Assembly (NCBI RefSeq): GCF_023101085.1 | Contig: NZ_CP064703.1 | Coordinates: 1,054,001-1,118,000, forward strand | Length of the DNA stretch: 64,000 bases | From: Bradyrhizobium sp. 170 | Lineage (GTDB): Bacteria; Pseudomonadota; Alphaproteobacteria; Rhizobiales; Xanthobacteraceae | Direction: 5' to 3' | Shown: positions 37,639 to 46,439 of the stretch, one piece after another | Layout of the letters: the number at the start of each line of letters is the position of its first letter | Position numbering within the stretch: position 1 is the first letter of the stretch | Made by a program: the position numbers and the translations under genes | Notes under the pieces: model-generated | The model's input: only the letters and a program-made list of their open reading frames with translations | The model's database searches: none | What the model was told of the DNA's origin: nothing

Positions 37639-38453
37639 TGGCCGGCAAGGTCAACAGGCTGTCGCCATTCAACATCACCGCGCTCACGCTCGGGATGGCG
37701 TTTCTGTACCTGCCGATCGTAATCCTCATCATTTATTCCTTTAACGCCTCGCGGCTGGTCACGGTGTGGGGCGGCTGGTCGCTGCGCTGGTACCATGAGT
37801 TCTTCAACGATCGCGCGATGCTGGATGCGGCATGGATGAGCCTTCGTGTCGCCGCGGTATCGGCCACGATCGCAACGCTGCTCGGTACGCTGGCTGCTGT
37901 CGGGCTGGTCCGCGGCGAGCGCTTCAAGGGACGGTCGCTGTTTTCCGGCATGCTTTATGCGCCGCTGGTGATGCCGGAGGTGATCTCGGGACTTTCGCTG
38001 CTGTTGCTGTTCGTGGCGCTGAACGCCGAGCGCGGCTTCTGGACGGTGACGATCGCCCACACCACGCTGACCATGTGCTTCGTGACCGTGGTGGTGCAGT
38101 CGCGCCTCGCCTCGCTCGACCGCAGCCTCGAAGAGGCCGCGATGGATCTCGGCTGCGATCCGGTGCAGGCCTTTCTTCGCGTGACCTTGCCGCTGATTAT
38201 TCCGGCGATTGCCGCCGGCTGGATGCTGGCCTTCACGCTCTCGCTCGACGACGTCGTGATCGCGAGTTTCACCACCGGTCCAGGCTCGGCGACGCTGCCG
38301 ATCCGGATCTATTCCGAGGTGCGGCTCGGGGTAAAGCCCGAGATCAACGCGATCTGCACCATGGTGATCGCGCTGATCGCGGTGGTCATCGTGATCGCTT
38401 CGCTCGCCTCGAAACTGTCGAGCTCGCAGGCCAAGAGCGCGGCGCCGCTGTAA
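37638..38453 (+). CDS. potI: Polyamine ABC importer permease 2
   Basis: 271 residues with six hydrophobic helices. EAA motif EEAAMDLGCDPVQAFLRVTL is intact, and LDDVVIASFTTGPGSATLPI matches PotI/PotC. The start ATG at 37638 shares one base with the stop of the previous gene (TGATG), after GGAGGGA. It completes the potG-potH-potI operon. No further gene of this system follows; about 240 bases separate it from the peptidase gene. Confidence 0.92.
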   Translation: MAGKVNRLSPFNITALTLGMAFLYLPIVILIIYSFNASRLVTVWGGWSLRWYHEFFNDRAMLDAAWMSLRVAAVSATIATLLGTLAAVGLVRGERFKGRSLFSGMLYAPLVMPEVISGLSLLLLFVALNAERGFWTVTIAHTTLTMCFVTVVVQSRLASLDRSLEEAAMDLGCDPVQAFLRVTLPLIIPAIAAGWMLAFTLSLDDVVIASFTTGPGSATLPIRIYSEVRLGVKPEINAICTMVIALIAVVIVIASLASKLSSSQAKSAAPL

Positions 38454-38689
38454 GAGCCACCGCCTGTTTCGCAAAGCGCTGACGCCTCGGGTCTGAAGCC
38501 CCGCCGCGCGCCCATCACGGAATCGTGCGGACAATTTTCTATCTGAACGTGCGCCAGTTCATACTCCTTCGCTTTCGTTGCAACGCAAAAGTGATGGCGT
38601 TTGGATTTGCTGGGAAATCGTTTCCAAAATTCTTGTCGGCCTTCCGCGATTTTTTCGCGTGGTTCCTCATGTCACCAGGAGAATTCATC

Positions 38690-39523
38690 ATGGCCAAGTC
38701 CAAGAAAGTCCTCGACAAGTCGTCGAGTTCGAGACCGGAGTCGCATCGCATTTGCAATGTGGTGCCCTCGCGCAATACCGAAACCGACTGGGCGGCGGAA
38801 GATGCCATCGCGGCCGGTGCTGCAGCGGCACCGCTCGCCGCGCCGCCGGCCAGCGTCGATCTTCGCCAGCCTTGGTGGGATATCGGCAATCAGGAATCGA
38901 CCGGCTCCTGCGTCGGCTGGGGTTCGACCGATGGCGTCGCCCGCTATCATTTCGTCAAGGCCAATAGGCTCGCCCAGAACGCAAAGCTTTCGCCGCGGTT
39001 TACCTGGATGGGGTCGAAGGAAACCGACGAATTCACCTCCAGGCCGGAAACGATGATCGAAGGCGCCGGCACCAGCCTGAAGGCCGCGGTGGAGATCTTG
39101 CGGAAATACGGCGCAGTGCCGGAGACGCTGATGCCCTTCCACATCCAGACCAACATGTATCTGGGCAATGAGAACACGTTCTACGCCACCGCGGCGACGC
39201 GCAAGATCGCCTCCTATGTCAACATGCAGCGCAATCTGGCGAGCTGGCGGTCGTGGCTGGCAAGCAATGGTCCGATCCTGGTGGCGCTCAGTGTCGACCA
39301 GACCTGGGACAACGCGACTGCGACGCGTGGCAAGCTTGATACGTTCATGCCGGCGACCGCTCGCGGCGGCCATGCCGTCTGCTGTGTTGGATATACCGCC
39401 GACCGCCGCTTCATCCTCCGCAACAGCTGGGGTACGGCTTGGGGCGACAAGGGCTTTGCCTATGCCAGCGAGGCCTATATCAATGCAGGGTTCTTTAACG
39501 AGAGCTATGGCGTGACGATTTGA
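38690..39523 (+). CDS. Papain-like (family C1) cysteine peptidase
   Basis: 277 residues from the ATG at 38690 (AGGAG six bases upstream). The papain triad and oxyanion residues are all present: Gln68 and Cys74 in GNQESTGSCVGWGS, His228 in RGGHAVCCVGY and Asn245 in FILRNSWGTAWGDKGF. There is no signal peptide and no typical pro-domain, only a Ser/Ala-rich 55-residue N-terminus. A chagasin-type inhibitor gene follows after 21 bases, so the two form an operon. Natural substrates are unknown. Confidence 0.9.
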   Translation: MAKSKKVLDKSSSSRPESHRICNVVPSRNTETDWAAEDAIAAGAAAAPLAAPPASVDLRQPWWDIGNQESTGSCVGWGSTDGVARYHFVKANRLAQNAKLSPRFTWMGSKETDEFTSRPETMIEGAGTSLKAAVEILRKYGAVPETLMPFHIQTNMYLGNENTFYATAATRKIASYVNMQRNLASWRSWLASNGPILVALSVDQTWDNATATRGKLDTFMPATARGGHAVCCVGYTADRRFILRNSWGTAWGDKGFAYASEAYINAGFFNESYGVTI

Positions 39524-39544
39524 CCGCAGGAGATTGACGACCCC

Positions 39545-39967
39545 TTGAGCCGATGGAACCTTCCCGTCCGGGTGCGCGTTGCCGCGCTGTTGGGTGCAAT
39601 CCTGTTGCACGCCACCGGCGCGGTCGCTGCCGAAACCGGGACACGAATCATGCAGTCGCTGACAGAGGCGGACAACGACCGGACGGTCGACTTGCGCGTC
39701 GGCGAGAGCGTGCGCGTCAGCCTGCCGGAGAACGCGACCACCGGCTACCGGTGGGCGGTCGATCGTCTCGATCAGGCCGTCGTCGAGCCGGCCGGGTCGG
39801 AGCAGACCTATCCCGGTGGCGCCATAGGCTCTGCCGGTCATGTCACGTTCGATTTCAGGGCGAAGAAGGCCGGCAGCGGCGAGATCGCACTGAAATACTG
39901 GCGGCACTTCGAAGGCGAGGGATCGATCGTCAAGCGATTTCGCTTCCGTCTCAATGCGAAGCCGTAG
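39545..39967 (+). CDS. Chagasin-type (I42) cysteine peptidase inhibitor, exported
   Basis: 140 residues from a TTG at 39545, about 11 bases after an AGGAGA site; no better start is available because it leaves the signal peptide intact (VAALLGAILLHATGAVA, cleavage near residue 29). The mature part has the inhibitor loops of family I42: NATTGYRW (63-70) and, later, a variant of the Arg-Pro-Trp loop (KYWRHFEG, 117-124). It should block papain-like enzymes in the periplasm. Encoded directly after a C1 peptidase, its likely target. Confidence 0.85.
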   Translation: MSRWNLPVRVRVAALLGAILLHATGAVAAETGTRIMQSLTEADNDRTVDLRVGESVRVSLPENATTGYRWAVDRLDQAVVEPAGSEQTYPGGAIGSAGHVTFDFRAKKAGSGEIALKYWRHFEGEGSIVKRFRFRLNAKP

Positions 39968-40029
39968 ATTCTTGTTTTGACGCGTTTTCTTCACGCGAAC
40001 CGGCATCCACTTCGCTCGGAAACGCTATA
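39968..40029. repeat. Palindromic repeat (family 1), partial copy
   Basis: The reverse complement contains AGCGTTTCCGAGCGAAGTGG, CCGGTTCGCG and GAAAACGCGTCAAAACAAGA, matching the left half of the element at 17661-17760. The distal hairpin is missing. It fills the junction between the convergent inhibitor and sugar-permease genes. Confidence 0.75.
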
Positions 40030-40035
40030 GCCGCA

Positions 40036-40887
40036 TCACGACTTCACGGCGCCCGCGGTCAGTCCCCCCACCATGTAGCGCTTGAACGCGTAATAGATCG
40101 CGGCCGGCGGCAGCGCGTAGATGAAGCCGGTGGTCATCAGCAATTCCCACGGCGAGTCGTCCGCGGCCAGGAAGTTGCCGAGGGCCACGGGCAGCGTGAT
40201 CTCGGTGTCCTTGGAGAGCAGCAGAAAGGCGTAGAGATATTCGTTCCAGGCGAGCAGGATCGCGTAGGTGCCGATCGCGACCAGCGACGGCATCATCAGC
40301 GGTACATAGACCAGCCGGAACAATTGCAGCGTGGTGGCGCCGTCCATGGTGGCGGCTTCGTCGAGTTCGACCGGCAGTTTGTCGGACGCCTGCTTCAGCA
40401 CCCAGATCGCGTAAGGCGAGGCGATCGTCACCATGGCAAGAATCAGCGACCAGTGATTGTTCAACAGGCCGTAAGTGCCCATGGTTCGGTACATCGGAAC
40501 GGCGAGGAACGCCGCCGGAATGAAATAGGTGAACAGCGCCAGATTCATCACCCAGCGCCCGCCGGGGACGCGCAGCCGCGAGATCGAGAATGCGGCCGCG
40601 GTCGCGATCATCAAGGTCAGCGCGCCCGCCGAAAGCGCGATCACCACCGAATTGAGAAACTGGATCCAGAAATCGCGCAGGAAGTAATGCTGCTGGTGGA
40701 ACACGATGTTGAAATTATTCAGCGTCGGATGCGTAGGCCACAGCTTGCCTGAAAACGCGTCCTCCTTTGGCGAGATCGCGAACAGGAACATGTGATAGAT
40801 CGGCACCATGGTCCAGATGAACACGGGGATGCCGATCAGCAGCAGTTTGGCTTCGGTGCCGATTTCGCGGAGTGTTGGCAGCTTCAT
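40036..40887 (-). CDS. Sugar ABC transporter permease, MalG-like
   Basis: 283 residues, six hydrophobic helices. EAA loop DEAATMDGATTLQLFRLVYV. Typical MalG-family C-terminus (LLAWNEYLYAFLLL then LPPAAIYYAFKRYMVGGLTAGAVKS). The start overlaps the stop of the upstream permease gene by four bases (ATGA), so the two permeases are co-translated. Carbohydrate import with the binding protein encoded further upstream; the specific sugar cannot be told. No ATPase gene follows. Confidence 0.92.
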   Translation of the reverse strand: MKLPTLREIGTEAKLLLIGIPVFIWTMVPIYHMFLFAISPKEDAFSGKLWPTHPTLNNFNIVFHQQHYFLRDFWIQFLNSVVIALSAGALTLMIATAAAFSISRLRVPGGRWVMNLALFTYFIPAAFLAVPMYRTMGTYGLLNNHWSLILAMVTIASPYAIWVLKQASDKLPVELDEAATMDGATTLQLFRLVYVPLMMPSLVAIGTYAILLAWNEYLYAFLLLSKDTEITLPVALGNFLAADDSPWELLMTTGFIYALPPAAIYYAFKRYMVGGLTAGAVKS

Positions 40888-41756
40888 CGCGACAACCGTT
40901 TCATCATGAAATAGACCAGCGGCAGCACGAACGGCAGCGCGCAGACGATCGAGGCCATCGCCAGCGAGAGCTGATCGAGCCGGAGATAGCGGATGCCGAG
41001 CGTGGCCAGCACGTGGGTGAGGTCGGCGGGGCCGCCGCCGGTCAAGAGGTAGACGCTGTTGAAGTCACCGAGCGTCCAGATCATCGAGAGCAGCGTGCAG
41101 GTGATGTAAAGCGTCTGCATCGACGGCCAGGTGATGAAGCGGAACTTCTGCCACCAGCTCGCGCCGTCGACCTCGGCGGCTTCATACAGATCATGCGAGA
41201 TCGCGAGGCGTCCCGTCATCAGGATCAGCGTCCAGAACGGCAGCGATTTCCAGATGTGCACGCCGATTGCCATCGAAAGCGCCACCGTCGGGTCGTTCAG
41301 CCAGTTCGGGCCGTCCTCGCCGGTGAACTTGAAGATCAGCTGGTTGACCACGCCCCATTCCGGATTGAACATGAAGCGCACGGAGAGAATGGTCGGAATC
41401 GACGGCACCGCCCAGGGCAGGATGAACAGCACCGACAGCCATTTGATCCAGGTGCGCTGCTGCGCGAAGAAGCCGGACAAAAACAGCGCGATCGCCATTT
41501 TGATGTTGATGCCGACCACGAGGAAGATCAGCGTGTTGACGGCGGCGCGCGCGAAGATCGGGTCGTGCCAGAGCGCGACATAGCTCGCCGGATGCCGCGC
41601 CAGCCACAGCCCGTAGCCGACCGGATAGACCACGAACGCCAGGAACACGAGGATATAGGGCGCCAGCAGCACGATGCCCCAGACCTGCGGGGTGGTGAGC
41701 CGGGCTGATAATGGCGGGCTGGGTAGTGCGTGATCGCCCGAAAGCGTGATTGCCAT
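40884..41756 (-). CDS. Sugar ABC transporter permease, MalF-like
   Basis: 290 residues, six helices after a short N-terminus. EAA loop YEAAEVDGASWWQKFRFITW, and TGGGPADLTHVLATLGIRYL near the C-terminus, both typical of MalF/UgpA-type sugar permeases. It pairs with the MalG-like gene product. Between it and the binding-protein gene is a 197-base gap filled by a palindromic repeat, which may lower permease expression relative to the binding protein. Confidence 0.92.
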   Translation of the reverse strand: MAITLSGDHALPSPPLSARLTTPQVWGIVLLAPYILVFLAFVVYPVGYGLWLARHPASYVALWHDPIFARAAVNTLIFLVVGINIKMAIALFLSGFFAQQRTWIKWLSVLFILPWAVPSIPTILSVRFMFNPEWGVVNQLIFKFTGEDGPNWLNDPTVALSMAIGVHIWKSLPFWTLILMTGRLAISHDLYEAAEVDGASWWQKFRFITWPSMQTLYITCTLLSMIWTLGDFNSVYLLTGGGPADLTHVLATLGIRYLRLDQLSLAMASIVCALPFVLPLVYFMMKRLSR

Positions 41757-41795
41757 ACGTCTACTCTTGGAACGAGATGCGGGCCGTCGCTACGC

Positions 41796-41917
41796 CGTCG
41801 TCCCTGCGAACGCAGGGACCCATAACCACAGGCCGTTGTTGTTGTGCAAGGTCGTCGACCAGCATCCTTCAAAACGGCCGCCGCGGCGTATGGGTCCCTG
41901 CTTTCGCAGGGACGACA
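41796..41917. repeat. Palindromic repeat (family 4, CCTGCGAACGCAGGGACCC type)
   Basis: Arms GTCGTCCCTGCGAACGCAGG...CCCATA and TATGGG...CCTGCTTTCGCAGGGACGAC form a long imperfect palindrome over about 120 bases, each arm itself a small hairpin. It lies between the solute-binding-protein and permease genes of one operon, where such elements can protect the upstream mRNA. Confidence 0.8.
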
Positions 41918-41953
41918 GACAACATACGTTCGCAGCGGCCGGCATCGCTTGCC

Positions 41954-43339
41954 TTAGCCCGCGACCTGCTTGATGCGGGCGATCAGTTCGTCGACGGCCT
42001 TTTCGACCGGCACCTTCTCGCTCACCACGCGGTTCATCGCCTTGGCCCAGACGTTCTCGTTGTTCAAAATCGTGAACTTCCAGTTCTTGGTGAAGTCGAA
42101 CGGCGTGGTGCCGCCGGCGAACTGGTTGTACACGGCCTTGCGATGGCGGTCAGCCTGCCAGAACGGGCTCTGCTGGCTGGCCGTCGTCACCGGGAACCAG
42201 CGGCCGAGCGCGCCTTCGATATAGGGCCGGACGTTCTCTTCCTGCAGCAGGAACTTGATGAACTCCTTGCCCTCGGCCTTGTTCTTGGCGACCGTGAACA
42301 TCAGCCCGGTCTTGACGTCGGAGCGGTACTTGATCGGCGTACCGTCCGGCTTGTTCGGGAACGAGGCGGTGATGATGGTCTCGTCATAGTTCTTCTTGCC
42401 GAGCGCGCGCTGTTCCGGCGTCAGCGCCGGGTTGTTGGCGTCGTCGAGCCATTTCGCCGCGATCGAGATCGTGAAGTTATGCGTCATCACGATCGTCTTG
42501 TTGTGGAAGGCGACGTTGTTGTCCGGATCCTTCCAGGTGGTGGAGGAGGGCGGCGAGCAGGTCCTGGTGTAGGTATCGGTGTAATCCTTCATCGCCTTGA
42601 TCAGGTTTTCCCGCACCTTGGGATCGTCGACCGTAAGCTTGCCGTCGTCATCGACCAGCTTGACGTTGTAGGCGTCCATGAAGGTGTAGAACGACTGGAA
42701 CGAGTCGGTTGATTCCACGCCCATCGGCTGGCCGACGGCGTAGACGCGCTGACCGGTGGCCTTGCGGATCGCCGGCTGCACCTTGTCGCACCAGAACGAC
42801 CAGTAATCTTCCCACTTGGTCGGGATGTCGCTTTGCTTGAAGCCGGCCTGCTCCAGCATGTCCTGCCAGATCTGGACGTGCATGCTCTGTTGCTTCAGCG
42901 GGAAGCCGTAATAGGCCTTCTTCTTGGCGACGTCGTTATAGAGCAGCGCGGTTTCCAGCGTGTTCGGCGCGAATGCCGATTTCATCGGCGTCAGGATGTC
43001 GCCGAGATCCTCGAGCTTGCCCTCGAACGCCCATTTGCCCTGCGCCTGCACGTCATAGCTGTCGGAATAGGCGACGTCGGGCACGGTTCCGGAATCCAGC
43101 GCCGCCACTGTCTTCGGGATCATGTCCTGGATGGCGTATTGCGACAGTTCGACCTTGATGCCGGTCTTGGCCTCGAATTTCTTGATCGCTTCCAGGAGGG
43201 CGTCGTCCTCGGATTTGTAAAAGCCCTTGCCGAACCAGACGGTGATGGTTTTTTGCTGGGCCAGCGCGGGTGCAGTGGCGTAAAACAGCCCGACGGCTGC
43301 GACCGCGAGTGAAAGCCCACCTAATTTCTTGGATATCAC
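41954..43339 (-). CDS. ABC transporter sugar-binding protein (family 1)
   Basis: 461 residues from a GTG at 43339 with GGGAG seven bases upstream; a TTG 15 bases earlier was rejected. Signal peptide with core LGGLSLAVAAVGLFYATAPA. The mature protein starts QKTITVWFGKGFYKSEDDAL, as family-1 extracellular sugar-binding proteins do, and the segment FPLKQQSMHVQIW is in the binding cleft. It is periplasmic and supplies the two permeases. It is the first gene of the operon; an ATPase must come from elsewhere. Confidence 0.93.
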   Translation of the reverse strand: MISKKLGGLSLAVAAVGLFYATAPALAQQKTITVWFGKGFYKSEDDALLEAIKKFEAKTGIKVELSQYAIQDMIPKTVAALDSGTVPDVAYSDSYDVQAQGKWAFEGKLEDLGDILTPMKSAFAPNTLETALLYNDVAKKKAYYGFPLKQQSMHVQIWQDMLEQAGFKQSDIPTKWEDYWSFWCDKVQPAIRKATGQRVYAVGQPMGVESTDSFQSFYTFMDAYNVKLVDDDGKLTVDDPKVRENLIKAMKDYTDTYTRTCSPPSSTTWKDPDNNVAFHNKTIVMTHNFTISIAAKWLDDANNPALTPEQRALGKKNYDETIITASFPNKPDGTPIKYRSDVKTGLMFTVAKNKAEGKEFIKFLLQEENVRPYIEGALGRWFPVTTASQQSPFWQADRHRKAVYNQFAGGTTPFDFTKNWKFTILNNENVWAKAMNRVVSEKVPVEKAVDELIARIKQVAG

Positions 43340-43453
43340 GTTGTTCTCCCTCAAAATCCCGGCTTTTTAACCGGTTGGATAATGATAGCGCAACCATGCG
43401 GCGTTATCCAGATGGCAAATCCCAGACTTGCGTAGGGGGAGCCGATGTTTGTG

Positions 43454-43536
43454 GCGTCATTGCGAGCAAAGCGAAGCAATCCATCTTTCCGTGCAAGAGG
43501 TGACAATGGATTGCTTTGCTTCGCTCGCAATGACGG
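43454..43536. repeat. Palindromic repeat (family 3), short copy
   Basis: Begins GCGTCATTGCGAGCAAAGCG and ends CTTCGCTCGCAATGACGG, with AAGCAATCCAT / ATGGATTGCTT inside. Same family as 20196-20309. Confidence 0.82.
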
Positions 43537-43559
43537 TGGATACAGTTTCGCGATCTCGC

Positions 43560-44160
43560 GGCGCGATGCGCCCGAGGCTTGACCGAAGCTCTCGCCCAAT
43601 GAGGGCGCAGGGAAGACCGGGTGCGCGCTGCACCCGCGGTCTCGTGTGCAATGTGCACAAGGAAGTGCGCACACGAGCATACAGGTCCAGCGGAGAGCAT
43701 CCGGCCTTCCCTGCGCAATGGCTTTACGGCTTATGCCGCGCTCTCCCCGGAGACGAATTCCTCTTGCCTCCGTCATCGGCGAATTAGCGGTTTTGCGAGA
43801 CCCGGTTGGGCTCGCGAAAACCTCCGCCGATTTGACACCAGCCACGGGTGCCAGGACCACACGGTTTTGCCGTACGCAGCTTCCTTCACCAAACCATCCG
43901 ACCGGCCATTTGCGACCGGCCGAAGTTCTGGCGGAGGCGTTTTAGCGCCGTTCGTCTACACGCTGTCGATCGCTCACGGAAAACCGCCCTGCGAACATGC
44001 CTGCGCGCCCAACGCTGCCGCGTCCATCGCGCCCCATCCCAACGTTTCGTGACGATCGCGATACGTCCCTCGTTCAAGGGGATGAGGTGCGCGAGTTATG
44101 GGGGTGATTTGGGGGAAACGGGAAGGGGAATATTTTTGGGGCGAGGGCTGGACGGGTAAA
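43560..44160. repeat. Nested inverted-repeat block, probably a dispersed repeat
   Basis: Contains several long complementary segments: CGCAGGGAAG near 43609 with CTTCCCTGCG near 43708, CTCGTGTGC near 43641 with GCACACGAG near 43670, and GGAGAGC near 43690 with GCTCTCC near 43740. Open frames through it (for example HEHTGPAESIRPSLRNGF) resemble spurious hypothetical proteins that I recall from many Bradyrhizobium genomes. Dispersed-repeat status is from memory and needs a search. Confidence 0.45.
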
Positions 44161-44226
44161 ATCGGGTTGATTTGGTTCAGGAAATTAGTGTTTTGGCGCA
44201 ACGGGCCTGTGGTCGAAAACGCTGCA

Positions 44227-44305
44227 AGTAGCCCGCATGAGCGTTAGCGATATGCGGGGAACCAGATAGCGAAGGCGCCGGATGTTGCCGCGTTCATCCG
44301 GGCCG
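44227..44305. repeat. Palindromic repeat (family 6), full copy 1
   Basis: AGTAGCCCGCATGAGCGTTAGCGATATGCGGGG, a spacer, then CCGGATGTTGCCGCGTTCATCCGGGC. Each half is an imperfect hairpin. Other copies at 46665, 47619, 50546, 50986 and 51394. It abuts the decayed antitoxin gene. Confidence 0.8.
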
Positions 44306-44443
44306 CAAGCTCGGCCTGCGACAGCCCCGCGCGCAAACAAGCCCTGGGTAACTCTGCGGCAATCTCGAACTCCGGCATACTCGGCCTTGACCTTCGGCTT
44401 GGCGAGCAGGCGGGCCTTTAGCTTTTCAAAACTGGATGGTCAT
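44306..44443 (-). pseudogene. Decayed HigA-like (XRE) antitoxin gene, copy 1
   Basis: Reading from ATG at 44443, the DNA parallels the copy at 47651-47749 (MTIPFEKLKARLLANPKVKA-type start), but has one extra T in the sixth codon and an 11-base deletion after GAGTATG. The frame recovered later reads AGLSQAELAARM, the helix-turn-helix of XRE antitoxins, and stops where a family 6 palindrome begins. Upstream, a short frame GDPWFAEIELALRRAKYIT that ends at 44445 could be the tail of the partner toxin, but this is uncertain. Confidence 0.6.
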
Positions 44444-44541
44444 GTGATGTACTTTGCTCGCCGCAACGCCAGTTCGATCTCGGCAAACCAAGGGTCACCA
44501 CCACTCGTCGTTGATCGGGAGAATCGATTGGTTTGATTCGT

Positions 44542-45036
44542 TTATTCAAACCAAGAAGACCGGATCGGAATACCCCAGTTTCTCCTTGCTGCCGCCTTGG
44601 CTGAACGGAATGCGGAGACATTCTGAGAATATCCAGAAATTTCTCGCAGATCCTCGTCTGCCAAATCGGGAGTAAACTCGATTGCCCCGCGTCTTTTCAA
44701 TAAAAGTTCAGCCAACAACTGAAGTTCAACGCGGACGGTAATCGCGAGCAGCATCTCCTCGTAGGTGAAGTTGGTCCCGACACTCAGCATCCGCTTCAAA
44801 CGCGAGACATTTTGCTCCGCCTCAGCGAGGGCCTTCCTATACATCTCATCGGATATCGCCTCTTTCTGAACGATCAATGCCCACTCGTGTGAAATCGGCC
44901 ACGTCGCACCTTCTTGGCTCAGGATATTATCCATTTCGGCGAGTCGGACGAGTGCGGCATAAGATGCGCAGACCTCGAGCAGCCGCTGGTACTCTGTCCA
45001 TCGGTTCTGGAGCAAGCTTTCGGTCACGTCGCTCAT
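44542..45036 (-). CDS. Hypothetical helical protein
   Basis: 164 residues, largely helical and acidic (MSDVTESLLQNRWTEYQRLL, later FTYEEMLLAITVRVELQLLA), with no signal, no membrane helix and no known domain. Base composition is visibly more AT-rich than the neighbouring operons, so it may be an acquired gene. It stands alone at the edge of the repeat-rich zone. I cannot assign a function. Confidence 0.6.
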   Translation of the reverse strand: MSDVTESLLQNRWTEYQRLLEVCASYAALVRLAEMDNILSQEGATWPISHEWALIVQKEAISDEMYRKALAEAEQNVSRLKRMLSVGTNFTYEEMLLAITVRVELQLLAELLLKRRGAIEFTPDLADEDLREISGYSQNVSAFRSAKAAARRNWGIPIRSSWFE

Positions 45037-45095
45037 GGTCGGTCTTTGCGGTCAGGCAACACCAGCATAGCGAATGCGACCTCAATTAGCCGGTG

Positions 45096-45938
45096 CTAAC
45101 CTTTTTTCGGTGACCAGCCATAGGCCTTGGCGCAGGCGCCACCCATCAGCATGGCCCGCTCGGTGTCGCTCAGGCGGTCTGTCCTCATGAATGGTTCGAC
45201 GGCCTGTTCGTAGTTGACGACGGCGAACGCGCGCGTCCAGTCCGTGCCCCACAGGCAGCGATCGAAACCCCAGGCATCAAATACGCGGGCAAGCGGGTCC
45301 CAAATGTCCGGGAAGGGATACGGCTCCCGCGAGAGCGTGCAGGCGCCGCTGACCTTGATCACGGCGTTCGGGCGCCTGGCGAGTGCAAGCACCTTCGGGA
45401 GGTCGGCCCAGGGTTGGGGAGGTGCAGGCGGCACGCGTGGCTGCAGGATGCCGAGATGGTCGACGATGAACCGCGTGTCGGGATGGCGATCGATCAGCGC
45501 GATGCCCGCGTCCAGATTGTCCCAGCACAGGATGTTGAGTGGAAAGTCGTAACGAACGGCCGCGCGCGCAATCCGGTCAAGGCCGGGATCATCGGTCGCG
45601 CGCTTCTCCTCTTTCCTCAGCATGGTGCGGATTCCGACCGCGCCCGGCGTCTTCTTCCAGTCGGCGACGACATCGGCCACATCTGGATCATCAGGGTCGA
45701 CCGGCTTGACGATGGCGAGCCGGCCGGGATGGGCCCGCTGCACTTCGACGGCGTAGCTGGCGTCGTAGCGGTACAAGGAAAAGGCGGAGATGAAGATCGC
45801 GCCGTCTACGCCGACCTTGTCCATCGCCGCCACCATCTCGTCACCCGTGACGTGATCCGGCCAGTTCGGCACGCTGTGCCAAGGTCGCTTCGGCGTGTTG
45901 GCCTCATAGGCGTGGACCTGGGAGTCGATAATCGTCAT
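45096..45938 (-). CDS. Amidohydrolase-2 family metal-dependent hydrolase
   Basis: 280 residues from ATG 45938. TIM-barrel hydrolase of the lactonase/decarboxylase type: the first metal motif reads IDSQVHAYE, with Gln in place of the first His of DxHxH; later landmarks RFIVDHLG (His) and CLWGTDWTRAF (Asp) are kept. The changed first ligand is common in this family. Substrate unknown; possibly a lactone or carboxylated aromatic. Same strand as the YdhR-like gene 46 bases upstream, probably an operon. Confidence 0.88.
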   Translation of the reverse strand: MTIIDSQVHAYEANTPKRPWHSVPNWPDHVTGDEMVAAMDKVGVDGAIFISAFSLYRYDASYAVEVQRAHPGRLAIVKPVDPDDPDVADVVADWKKTPGAVGIRTMLRKEEKRATDDPGLDRIARAAVRYDFPLNILCWDNLDAGIALIDRHPDTRFIVDHLGILQPRVPPAPPQPWADLPKVLALARRPNAVIKVSGACTLSREPYPFPDIWDPLARVFDAWGFDRCLWGTDWTRAFAVVNYEQAVEPFMRTDRLSDTERAMLMGGACAKAYGWSPKKG

Positions 45939-45984
45939 CGGATCAGTTTCCTTGATCAGTTTCCTTGCGCCGCGGTCAGGTTGA

Positions 45985-46323
45985 TCAGGCCACGGCCTCA
46001 ATCGCCTTGCCGTTGACGCGGGTCTCGCCCTTCAAATTGTCGACCGTCACGTATGTGTCGTACCAGGTGAGGCGAGGCCGGACCCCAAAGCGCTCGGTCA
46101 AATCCGCGATGCGCGCTTCTGTAAACCAGGCTTCCGCCGATTCACGGCTGTCCCAGAGATAAACGCCGCCGGTGCCGCTTTCGCCATTCAGGTAGTCCTT
46201 TCGGATCAATCCTCTCCTGGCGAGGCCGCGATAGGTCGGCGCGGTCGAAGTGCCGCCTTTCACCGCCAGCTCCTCGGAGCGCTTTGGCAAATCGAACTGA
46301 ACGACAACGATGCAATTGGGCAT
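45985..46323 (-). CDS. YdhR-like antibiotic-biosynthesis-monooxygenase-fold protein
   Basis: 112 residues from ATG 46323 (MPNCIVVVQFDLPKRSEELA). The dimeric ferredoxin-like fold and features such as LIRKDYLNGESGTGGVYLWD and EAWFTEARIADLTERFG match YdhR/monooxygenase relatives. They may oxidise or decarboxylate small ring compounds. The pairing with an amidohydrolase downstream suggests a short catabolic module (inference). Confidence 0.85.
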   Translation of the reverse strand: MPNCIVVVQFDLPKRSEELAVKGGTSTAPTYRGLARRGLIRKDYLNGESGTGGVYLWDSRESAEAWFTEARIADLTERFGVRPRLTWYDTYVTVDNLKGETRVNGKAIEAVA

Positions 46324-46439
46324 GGATGGTCCTCCCGTCAGGTCGGCAATCATGCGCTGAATTCGGGTAGACGGTCAAAGGCTGACCTCGCGGCGACGAC
46401 CGCTTCTGGCGCAAGGCGGCCATTCCGAACATCGGCTGC

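Larger units (their letters stand above)
43340..44541. other. Repeat-rich intergenic region without an intact gene
   Basis: 1.2 kb. It holds a family 3 palindrome (43454-43536), a dense block of nested inverted repeats (about 43560-44160), a family 6 palindrome (44227-44305) and a decayed antitoxin gene (44306-44443). Open frames of 60-145 codons exist in several directions, but each runs through the repeats and reads like translated palindrome, so I annotate none as a gene. Confidence 0.7.

Noticed and set aside
43621..44052. 143-codon frame with HEHTGPAESIRPSLRNGF
   Set aside because: Translates nested inverted repeats; likely a repeat-derived spurious protein.
44445..44540. C-terminal tail of a RelE/HigB toxin before the decayed antitoxin (GDPWFAEIELALRR)
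   Set aside because: Too short to identify; no upstream remainder of a toxin fold found.
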